A stretch of 64,000 nt of DNA from UBA1413 sp964552955. GTDB lineage: Bacteria; Bacteroidota; Bacteroidia; Bacteroidales; Prolixibacteraceae. Below, piece by piece: positions 1 through 7,033 of this stretch. Below the pieces are notes generated by a model that saw only the letters and a list, made by a program, of their open reading frames with translations, did not search any database and was not told where the DNA came from. The stretch covers positions 4,142 through 68,141 of the forward strand of contig CAZKIU010000018.1 in NCBI GenBank assembly GCA_964552955.1, in the 5' to 3' direction. The position numbers and the translations under genes are program-made. Numbering within the stretch: position 1 is the stretch's first letter; each line of letters opens with the position of its first letter.

Positions 1-660
1 TTGGGGAAAATCACCAGGCACCGTGGCCAAAGTGCGCTGCGCTGCAGTCATGTTAAGGGGCCAGTGGCCGGCATTAGGCCGGAGGGAACGCAGGTAGGTG
101 TAAGGCCCTGTCACCCGGTCACTGACCGCGATGCCCACACGGGCGGCACCGTAGCCCTGTCCCTTCAGCTCCAGATGGAAGAAAAGGACGAATTTCCCGG
201 TGGACCGGTTGTACAGCACCTTGGGCCGCTCCATCACACACCCTCTGACAATATCGTTCTGCGGATCATCGCTCACGGGCAGGACCACCCCCTCGTTCTT
301 CCAGTGGTACAAGTCGGCGCTGGAGTAACAGGTGATGCCTACCAGGGCGGCACTGGAACGTTCGCTTTTATGCTCTCCAAACCAGTACCAGGTGTTGTTG
401 TGAAACAGAATACCTCCCCCGTGGGCGTTGATGTGGATGCTGTCCGTATCAGGCCAGGGTTTTCCAGGCAAGAATGGACCAGATAGTTGGGAGGACTGTC
501 CCGCAACGTTGAAATGACCGACCAGCAGCAGGAGTAACGGCACCCAGGATGAATAAAGCCTGGTGCATCGGGCAAAAAGGGAGATCCATCTGTTTCCGAT
601 CGAGCTCCACGAAAATGGAAAGCCGTGTGAATGATCTGAATGCATGTGACTGAATATCAT
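1..660 (-). CDS. Glycoside hydrolase family 43 protein, C-terminus outside window
   Basis: This is the N-terminal 220 codons of a secreted GH43-type five-bladed beta-propeller glycosidase; the gene runs off the left edge. The ATG at 660 opens the frame and a second ATG at 645 is also possible. A hydrophobic stretch (PLLLLLVGHFNVAG) is a signal peptide or anchor. The propeller begins with SIHINAHGGGIL and continues with WYWFGEHK and CVMERPKVLYN, where the Glu is the likely general acid; this pattern is typical of the GH43 group annotated as exo-galactanases or related arabinan/galactan enzymes. It lies downstream of the aromatic-rich protein gene on the same strand but is separated from it by a terminator. 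Substrate is not decidable without the missing half. Confidence 0.85.
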   Translation of the reverse strand, partial: MIFSHMHSDHSHGFPFSWSSIGNRWISLFARCTRLYSSWVPLLLLLVGHFNVAGQSSQLSGPFLPGKPWPDTDSIHINAHGGGILFHNNTWYWFGEHKSERSSAALVGITCYSSADLYHWKNEGVVLPVSDDPQNDIVRGCVMERPKVLYNRSTGKFVLFFHLELKGQGYGAARVGIAVSDRVTGPYTYLRSLRPNAGHWPLNMTAAQRTLATVPGDFPQ

Positions 661-793
661 TACATGATTTAATATAACCGATTAAAACGACCCCGAAGGG
701 GGTTCAGAGGTGAGTGTCGGGCATTCCACAGCGCCGATGTCTCATATGTAGCAACTTCGAAGGGTTAAAGTTACCACAAAAGCATCAACCTCC

Positions 794-823
794 AAAAAAG
801 CCACTCGCCGGGTGGCGGGTGGC
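794..823 (-). terminator. Rho-independent terminator after the aromatic-rich protein gene
   Basis: Read on the minus strand, a 10-bp GC-rich stem (arms 814-823 and 800-809, one G-T pair) with a 4-base loop is followed directly by six T (794-799). It lies 45 bases past the stop codon at 869 and would separate that gene from the GH43 gene downstream. Confidence 0.8.
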
Positions 824-868
824 TCGTTCCTTTTCTGAAACTTAATTGCTGAATCTATGGAAGGATGG

Positions 869-2503
869 TTATCTGCGACGGCTGCCTGAGGATTCTTCCC
901 TGGAGGATCCGCTGCTGCGGGAGGAACTGCCCGATGAAGATCTCTCCACGGTAGAAGAGCTTTTCTCCCGTGAGGAGCTTCTGGAGACGCTGCCGCTGTT
1001 GTTGCTGCGGGATTCGGAAGGCCGGGTGGCCACCTTGGTATTCCCTGAAGAGGCAGGGGCTGAGGTGCGGTTTGAGACCCTTCCGGAGGAGCTGCCGGAG
1101 GAAGACTCCTGCCGTACCGTGGTGGTCGTGCGGGGAGCTGTTTCCGTGCGGGTGCGGGGTGCGGAGTAGGTTTCCGTGCTGCGGGTGCCTTCCCTGACCG
1201 GGGTAGCCTCAGAACGGGTGGCAGGGCGGGTGGCTGACTTGCCGGTCACCTCGGGAGCAGTTCCTTCACTCTGCCTGGAGCGGTTCTCCCCGTTGACGGC
1301 GGGCGTAGCTTCCCGGGTGCCGGTTGACCGGGTGGAAGCAGGCCGCGTATAGGTACCGCTGTTGGCAGGAGCGGAATTCCGGGAGGGTTCCACCGCCTCG
1401 TTCCGGGTGCCGGTGGTTCCGGCTTCACGACGGGTGCGAACGGTTTCCGTATCCTGACGACCACCGACGGTGCCACTGCGGAGGGTTCCCGTCGTATTAG
1501 CCGTGCGGGTGTTCACGGAGGAATCCGACCTGCGGGCTGCGGCAGTGGAGGTGCTCCTGACTCTGGCGCTCTCAGGCACCGCGTTGCTCAGCCTGGGGGC
1601 GGAAGCCTCGCGGGTTCCCCCGTTCACCCGGGTACGGTTGCTTTCGGTGGCCACCCTGGCATGCAGGGCCCGGCCTTGGTTCTGCAGTTCCGGACGGGAG
1701 TAGGTCTCCTTGTAGTAACCTTTCTTGATGTTCTTGTGGACGTCCTTTGACCAGTGCCTTACACTGGTGTAGTAGTAGTCGTGATAGCCGTGGTAGCGGA
1801 TATGATTCCAGGGACGGTAGTGGGCGTAGTAGTCGTTATACCAGTGGCTGTGGTAGCCGTGGTAGTAGTGCCAGTACCAGGGATTCCAGGCGTGGTAGTA
1901 GGTAGGCCAGTAGCCCCAGTACCAGGGTGAACGCCAGGCCAGGTAGCCAGGATAGTACATATAGCGGACCACCGGCCAGTTGGCGATTTCCCAGGCAGAG
2001 GTGGTGATCACCGTCACCTGTACATTTCCGGAGGGGCGGCCATAGTAGCCGGGGTTGGCAGTTCCGGCGTAGTTGTTATCGTAGTAAGGCTCGATGATGT
2101 AATTACGGCCGTAGAGCGCTTCATCACCCACCAACTGAATCTGCACCGATCCGTTGCGGAAACGCTCGACGATGAAGACCGCCACGTCCTGGCGGTGTTT
2201 TTTATTCAGGGCAACGCTTAACACGATGTTGTGGACCCTTCCGTCGACATAGTCGGTCACGTTGATGTAATCGACCAGGCGGTCGCCATTGAGATCAAGG
2301 TTGTTGATTCCCATGTCTTCGCTGTTGAGGTCTCTTTCAAAGCCTTCGAGGGTTTCCGACTCCTGGAAGAGCTTCATGGTAGCATAGAGATTCAGGTTGT
2401 CACCCGGGAGACCCAGGTAATCCTCCCGCCAGTCCTGGGCCTGAACTGTAGTCGCGGTGGCCATCAGGATCGCGAGAAGTGCGGTGGTAAATAAAGCTTT
2501 CAT
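869..2503 (-). CDS. Secreted aromatic-rich protein with Arg/Ser/Thr-rich tail
   Basis: The 544-residue protein has a clear signal peptide ending TTVQAQ. Residues about 25-150 form a compact domain that includes an EF-hand-like loop (DLNGDRLVDY). Residues about 150-270 are extraordinarily rich in Tyr, Trp and His (for example WNPWYWHYYHGYHSHW), and residues about 290-544 are low complexity, dominated by Arg, Ser, Thr and Glu. Proteins of this layout occur in Bacteroidota as uncharacterised envelope proteins; I know no assigned function. The aromatic block might pack on glycans or a membrane surface, and the tail is surely disordered. Followed by a strong terminator, so it is transcribed alone or as the last gene. 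Confidence 0.8.
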   Translation of the reverse strand: MKALFTTALLAILMATATTVQAQDWREDYLGLPGDNLNLYATMKLFQESETLEGFERDLNSEDMGINNLDLNGDRLVDYINVTDYVDGRVHNIVLSVALNKKHRQDVAVFIVERFRNGSVQIQLVGDEALYGRNYIIEPYYDNNYAGTANPGYYGRPSGNVQVTVITTSAWEIANWPVVRYMYYPGYLAWRSPWYWGYWPTYYHAWNPWYWHYYHGYHSHWYNDYYAHYRPWNHIRYHGYHDYYYTSVRHWSKDVHKNIKKGYYKETYSRPELQNQGRALHARVATESNRTRVNGGTREASAPRLSNAVPESARVRSTSTAAARRSDSSVNTRTANTTGTLRSGTVGGRQDTETVRTRREAGTTGTRNEAVEPSRNSAPANSGTYTRPASTRSTGTREATPAVNGENRSRQSEGTAPEVTGKSATRPATRSEATPVREGTRSTETYSAPRTRTETAPRTTTTVRQESSSGSSSGRVSNRTSAPASSGNTKVATRPSESRSNNSGSVSRSSSREKSSSTVERSSSGSSSRSSGSSREESSGSRRR

Positions 2504-2968
2504 TTTGTTTGTTGTTACTGAAGAACCATCTCTTCACAGTTGTTATGTCAAAAGGCGTACCAAACCGATTTTTTCCACCGGCAAAGGGAAGCCGTTCCCC
2601 GCTTCCGGGCAATATTTTTCACTCCCTACAATATGATTACTTTTTACATTTTACCCCACTCCCTCCGGAATCGAAGCATTCAAAGTGGAGATCTCCGGTT
2701 ACAAATATGCCAAAGGGTCGGTACAGTTCCCGCACAACAAACCCCTGCCCCTGGATCTGATCCGCCGGATCACCGAATTCCGGTTCAGAGAAAACCACAC
2801 CCGATTAGGTAGTTAAAGCGAATTATGACCAACCTTTCCGGTATTCGGGTGTAGATCAATAAATCCCGGAGGTTTCCCCGCCGGGGCTTTGAATACTACA
2901 TCCAAGTATTCAGAGGATTAGTTGTCCCAATTAACTACATCATCCCATCTGCAAAGATTTACCTGTCT
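2504..2968. other. Intergenic stretch, no gene recognised
   Basis: Short frames here have no recognisable content. The only structure I see is a 7-bp perfect hairpin GAATACT/AGTATTC (2891-2911, 7-base loop) and a small CCCCG/CGGGG element just before it, both downstream of the VWA gene; neither has a T run. The part nearest 2504 should hold the promoter of the aromatic-rich protein gene. Confidence 0.5.
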
Positions 2969-3619
2969 TTATATACTCGCGGAGCTGTCCTCCTCCTTGT
3001 AAAAATCCTCCTTATAGTTTTTCTTGTCTCTGATATTCTGGCTGTAGTTCATACGGGCCCGTTTCTCCTTGTCGAACATCTGCTTCATGTCGGCATCGTT
3101 GGCCTGGTACGACATGGTGTTGGTGATGGAGATCTTCAGGGCAAAATCGACCACGTCGTGGTTAGCCCCGATGTAAGTAAAGGTCCAGTTTTTCAGCGAC
3201 AGTTCGTCGACCAGTTTTTTGACGGCTTCGCCTGAGAACTCCCTGCTGGAATTCTCCATGCCGTCGGTCAGAATGGTCACCAGTACATTGTAATCGGAAA
3301 GGCTTTCCGTCACCCCCTTCATCTTCAGCAGGGAAAGGCCCATCGCATCAAAAAGGGGGGTCATGGAGTCGGGCTGGTACTTGTCACCGTCTATTTGCTT
3401 CAGCTTTTTAGCCGGTTCGTTGAAGAGGAGCGTTTTAATGCCCAGACCGTTGAAAGTGACCAGGGAGATGAAGTGTTCCTGTTCCGGAAATTGTTGCTCC
3501 ACCCCTTTGACGGTCTGGACCACTTCGTTAAAGCCGCTGATGGTGGCTTGCTTGATAGATTCCATCGATCCGCTTTCATCGAGGATGATAAGGTTGAATA
3601 CCTTGTGTTTTTGTTCCAT
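2969..3619 (-). CDS. VWA-domain protein
   Basis: The 216-residue protein is almost entirely one von Willebrand factor A domain. Its MIDAS metal site reads DESGS at residues 14-18 (Asp14, Ser16, Ser18), and a central DSMTPLFDAMG supplies the MIDAS threonine. There is no signal peptide or membrane segment, so it is probably cytoplasmic. Stand-alone VWA proteins bind partners through a divalent metal; the partner here is unknown, since the neighbours (WYL regulator, aromatic-rich protein) suggest none. The C-terminus is Lys/Tyr/Asn/Glu rich. A Bacteroidota-type promoter is present about 245 bases upstream. Confidence 0.88.
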   Translation of the reverse strand: MEQKHKVFNLIILDESGSMESIKQATISGFNEVVQTVKGVEQQFPEQEHFISLVTFNGLGIKTLLFNEPAKKLKQIDGDKYQPDSMTPLFDAMGLSLLKMKGVTESLSDYNVLVTILTDGMENSSREFSGEAVKKLVDELSLKNWTFTYIGANHDVVDFALKISITNTMSYQANDADMKQMFDKEKRARMNYSQNIRDKKNYKEDFYKEEDSSASI

Positions 3620-3999
3620 GGCTATTAAAATTAAGAGGTTAGTGTTTTTTTTTTGCTTAATGGATAGAAGTTCTTAATAAGGGAAGGAGGTAGTCGCGAC
3701 AAAGGCGTGGATCCTATGAGGGTCAGGGTCGGGTCAGGTGGCAGATATAAGGGAAACGCGGGGCGATTCCTTTGTAGAGAGGCTGCCTCAAAGGGGCGGC
3801 GGGTGGTTGGGGTTCCATTTGAAAAAAGGAATATTGATCAGAACGATGTCGTAAATTTCAATGCAAAGTTATAACGTCGTTTTGACAACTTCTGACAATA
3901 AAAAATAGGGCGAAAAAAGAATCAAATCAAGTGAGAAAAGAAAGCGCCACAGACGGGGTGATATTCTCCCAAAAAACCGAACGAGATTGAGGTCTCAAA
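3620..3999. other. Intergenic region upstream of the VWA gene
   Basis: No gene recognised in these 380 bases. It carries an A-rich block near 3890-3950 and the minus-strand promoter listed at 3864-3871; the rest would be a long 5' leader of the VWA gene. Confidence 0.5.
3864..3871 (-). promoter_or_regulatory. Bacteroidota -7 box TAACTTTG for the VWA gene
   Basis: On the minus strand the octamer TAACTTTG fits the Bacteroidota sigma-ABfr -7 consensus TAnnTTTG exactly, with TTG triplets further upstream. Transcription starting near 3857 would read into the VWA gene through a leader of about 240 bases. Confidence 0.45.
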
Positions 4000-4902
4000 T
4001 CAGAGATTCCTGAGTCCCTGAAGGAATTTTACCCTGAGGAAATCGCGGAACTCTTCCGACCCGATTACTTGCACCTCATTGGGGAGCCCGGCCACAAACC
4101 GGCCGACTCCTTCGAAGCTGCAGACGCTGGTCTGCAGGAACCATTCGTTGTCTCCCACTTTTTTCAGTTCTTTTTCTGCCAGAGGATACTCTTCGGTGAG
4201 CAGAGTGGCTGCCCTCAGGGTGAGCTTCAGCGTCACCTGCAGCAGTTGGTGGCTGTGAATCCTGAAAATATCGATAAATCCTGCCTCATGGAGACTTTTA
4301 TCCTTCCATGGCTGGTTCAGGATTTTCACCTCGCCGATCCGGGAGAGCCGGAACAACTTATTGCATTGCGATTCGGGCTCCCAGGCCCATACCTGGATGT
4401 AGTTGGTGGTAAAGGCGAAAGGTTCCACCAGCCGGTCACGGATCACTCTTGAATGGGCCGAACTGTATTCCCGGAGCACTACCTGTCTTTCCTCTTCTAT
4501 GGCATTGACCAGCCGATTCACATTCACCGCATTCTTTCCCTTAACGATGGTTTCAGCCAGAATCTTGTAATTGTAAACGGTATACAGTTTCTTCTTCAGG
4601 TTCTGCTTGATCAGGTTGTTCTCATCGATGCTCTCAATGGCACTCTTCAGGATATAGGCCTCCTCTTCGGTGAAGTGGATCAACTGACTGATGTCCCGGA
4701 AATAGGGCGAAGACTTGTCAATGCGGTATACCTCCCCCTTTTTGCGGATCACAAAACCCGCTTCCCTGAAGGTGTCAATGTAACGGTAAACAGATCGCTC
4801 GGAAATACCCAGCCGTTGAGCCAGCTGTCCGATGGTTACCGAGGTATTGCCGGTCAGCATTCTCATGATGCGCAGAAGGCGGTCTATTTTGGGTTGGTCC
4901 AT
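4000..4902 (-). CDS. WYL-domain transcriptional regulator
   Basis: The 300-residue protein has an N-terminal winged helix of the HTH_11/DeoR type (residues about 5-60, with SVTIGQLAQRLGISERSVYRYI) and a WYL domain around residues 140-220, recognisable from the register VREYSSAHSRVIRDRLVEPF followed by YIQVWAWEPES. A C-terminal WCX-like part follows. Such proteins are DNA-binding regulators that sense a ligand through the WYL fold. It is divergent from the alpha-galactosidase gene with 151 bases between starts, so regulation of that gene is an attractive but unproven guess. A TACATTTA -7-like box lies at 4935-4942 on the minus strand. Confidence 0.9.
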   Translation of the reverse strand: MDQPKIDRLLRIMRMLTGNTSVTIGQLAQRLGISERSVYRYIDTFREAGFVIRKKGEVYRIDKSSPYFRDISQLIHFTEEEAYILKSAIESIDENNLIKQNLKKKLYTVYNYKILAETIVKGKNAVNVNRLVNAIEEERQVVLREYSSAHSRVIRDRLVEPFAFTTNYIQVWAWEPESQCNKLFRLSRIGEVKILNQPWKDKSLHEAGFIDIFRIHSHQLLQVTLKLTLRAATLLTEEYPLAEKELKKVGDNEWFLQTSVCSFEGVGRFVAGLPNEVQVIGSEEFRDFLRVKFLQGLRNL

Positions 4903-4975
4903 GTCATTCAGAAATTAGCCCGGTTTGGGTGTCATAAATGTAACCCTTTTCAGAATATTTAACATCGCAAAACAC

Positions 4976-4983
4976 TACCTTCG
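4976..4983 (+). promoter_or_regulatory. Putative -7 box for the alpha-galactosidase gene
   Basis: TACCTTCG matches TAnnTTTG except one base and lies 70 bases before the start codon at 5054, in the divergent intergenic region shared with the WYL regulator. Confidence 0.4.
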
Positions 4984-5053
4984 CATGCAAAGGAAGGCTC
5001 CAGCTTTCCTTTAACCCAAGACAGAAACCTTAATACCTTTAAAATCAGATTTT

Positions 5054-7033
5054 ATGAAAAGAGTGATCAATTTAGCTGTCCTGGCGGTGGCCATTTTGTG
5101 GATCGGCTGCAGCACCCAGCCATCAAAAACCGTATGGCTCGATGAGATGGACCTCAGCACCATGGAAACCGGATGGGGTTCGAACCATGTGAAAAAGTCA
5201 GTGGACCGGAATCCCCTGACCATCAACGGAACTGTCTACGAGCGGGGTGTGGGAACCCATGCCATCAGTAAATTCATGGTGGACCTGGGAGGAAAGGGAA
5301 AGCGTTTCCTGGCTTCTGTGGGTGTGGATGATGAGGTCAAAGGGAAAGCATCCCTGGAGTTTTTCGTATTAGGAGACAAAAAAATCCTCTGGCAGAGTGG
5401 AGTGATGACCGACACTGCCGCAGCCCTCCCGGTGGACGTCGATATCCGGGGTATTCAAAAGCTGGCTCTGCTGGTCACCGACGGGGGTGACAACATGAAC
5501 TTTGACCATGCCGACTGGGCCGATGCCCGGTTTGAGATCAAAGGCGACACGATTCTGGCCCTTCCGCAGACTGAGGCCGGAGAGCCCTACATTCTGACCC
5601 CTCCTGTGGGGGATGCTCCCCGTATCAACGGACCATCGGTTACCGGGGCGACCCCCGGAAGGCCCTTCCTGTATAAGATTCCCGTCACCGGCAAGCGGCC
5701 CATGACCATTATCGCTGCCAACCTGCCGGCAGGGCTCTCCATGGACCAGGCCACAGGGGTGATCACCGGAAAGGTGAAGCAGGAGGGAGAATACCTGGTC
5801 GAAGTACGTGCCAAGAACGATGCCGGAGAAGCGGCCCGCACCCTGAAGATCGTCATCGGCCCCCATAAGCTGGCCCTGACCCCGCCCATGGGATGGAACA
5901 GCTGGAACAACTGGGCCTGCGCCGTGGACCAGGAAAAGGTGAAAGCCTCGGCCGATGCCATGGTCAGCCACGGACTCATCGAGCACGGCTGGAGCTATAT
6001 CAATATCGACGACTGCTGGCAGTCGCGCGAACGCACCAAAGCCGGGGAACTGCTGCCCAATGAAAAGTTTCCCGATATCAAGGGACTGGCCGACCATGTC
6101 CACAGCCTCGGGCTTAAAATCGGGATTTACTCCTCACCCGGGCCCACCACCTGTGCCGGTTACCCTGGGAGCTACAAATTCGAATTACGCGACGCCCAAA
6201 CCTGGGCCAACTGGGGAATCGATTATGTGAAATATGACTGGTGCGGATACAGCCAGGTGGTGGAAGACAACACCCTCGAGGCTTACCAGAAACCCTACCG
6301 CGTCATGCGGGAAGCCCTTGACCGCGTCGACCGGGACATCGTTTACAGCCTCTGCCAGTATGGGATGAAGGATGTGTCGGCCTGGGGGGCTGAAGTGGGC
6401 GGCGACCTCTGGCGCACCACCGGCGATATCGGCGACTCGTGGAACAGTCTCTCCTCCATCGGGTTCTCCCAGGGGAAACATGCTCCCTATGCAGGGCCTT
6501 CAGCTTTTAACGACCCCGACATGCTGGTGCTGGGCTATGTGGGCTGGGGCGCCAACCTCTCCCCCACCCAACTCACTCCCGATGAGCAGTACAGCCACAT
6601 CTCCCTCTGGTCGCTGCTCGCCTCACCCCTGCTGCTGGGATGCGACATGGAACGTCTTGATGACTTCACCCTCAACCTGATCACCAATGATGAGGTGATC
6701 GCCGTCAACCAGGATGCTCTGGGCAAACAGGCCGTCCCCCTGGTCCGTGAAGAAGGCGTGGAAGTTTGGGCAAAGGAACTGGAAGACGGCTCCAAAGCTG
6801 CAGGCGTCTTTTACACCGGAACCAACAATACCGATCCCGTGGAGATGTTCAACTGGGGCGAAGGGAAGACCTCCCGCAAAGTCACCGTTGACCTGGCTGC
6901 CCTGGGATTCACAGGGAAATGCACGGTTCGCGACCTGTGGCGCCAACAGGAGCTGGGGCAGTTCACCGGCACCTTTGAGACCGAAGTGCCCTTCCACGGT
7001 GTGACCCTGGTGAAAATCACTGCCGCTGATTAA
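5054..7033 (+). CDS. GH27 alpha-galactosidase with N-terminal NPCBM domain
   Basis: The 659-residue protein is an exported, probably lipid-anchored enzyme (hydrophobic start ending WIGCST). Residues about 28-170 are an NPCBM carbohydrate-binding module (NGTVYERGVGTHA), about 190-270 a putative Ig (He_PIG) linker domain, and about 275-570 the GH27 (alpha/beta)8 barrel starting TPPMGWNSWN. The predicted nucleophile is Asp395 in YVKYDWC and the acid/base Asp lies in NDPDML (residues 486-491). A beta-sandwich closes the C-terminus. It should release terminal alpha-linked galactose, although some relatives act on alpha-GalNAc or beta-L-arabinopyranose. Its 3' end overlaps the convergent esterase gene by 17 bases. 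Confidence 0.93.
   Translation: MKRVINLAVLAVAILWIGCSTQPSKTVWLDEMDLSTMETGWGSNHVKKSVDRNPLTINGTVYERGVGTHAISKFMVDLGGKGKRFLASVGVDDEVKGKASLEFFVLGDKKILWQSGVMTDTAAALPVDVDIRGIQKLALLVTDGGDNMNFDHADWADARFEIKGDTILALPQTEAGEPYILTPPVGDAPRINGPSVTGATPGRPFLYKIPVTGKRPMTIIAANLPAGLSMDQATGVITGKVKQEGEYLVEVRAKNDAGEAARTLKIVIGPHKLALTPPMGWNSWNNWACAVDQEKVKASADAMVSHGLIEHGWSYINIDDCWQSRERTKAGELLPNEKFPDIKGLADHVHSLGLKIGIYSSPGPTTCAGYPGSYKFELRDAQTWANWGIDYVKYDWCGYSQVVEDNTLEAYQKPYRVMREALDRVDRDIVYSLCQYGMKDVSAWGAEVGGDLWRTTGDIGDSWNSLSSIGFSQGKHAPYAGPSAFNDPDMLVLGYVGWGANLSPTQLTPDEQYSHISLWSLLASPLLLGCDMERLDDFTLNLITNDEVIAVNQDALGKQAVPLVREEGVEVWAKELEDGSKAAGVFYTGTNNTDPVEMFNWGEGKTSRKVTVDLAALGFTGKCTVRDLWRQQELGQFTGTFETEVPFHGVTLVKITAAD

Noticed and set aside
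688..708. Hairpin ACCCC/GGGGT near the GH43 start
   Set aside because: A short stem with only a loose TTTT after it; it sits after a much better terminator and cannot be supported as a second one.
2509..2812. Two small open frames between the VWA and aromatic-rich protein genes
   Set aside because: No initiation context, no recognisable protein features; the region is better explained as intergenic.
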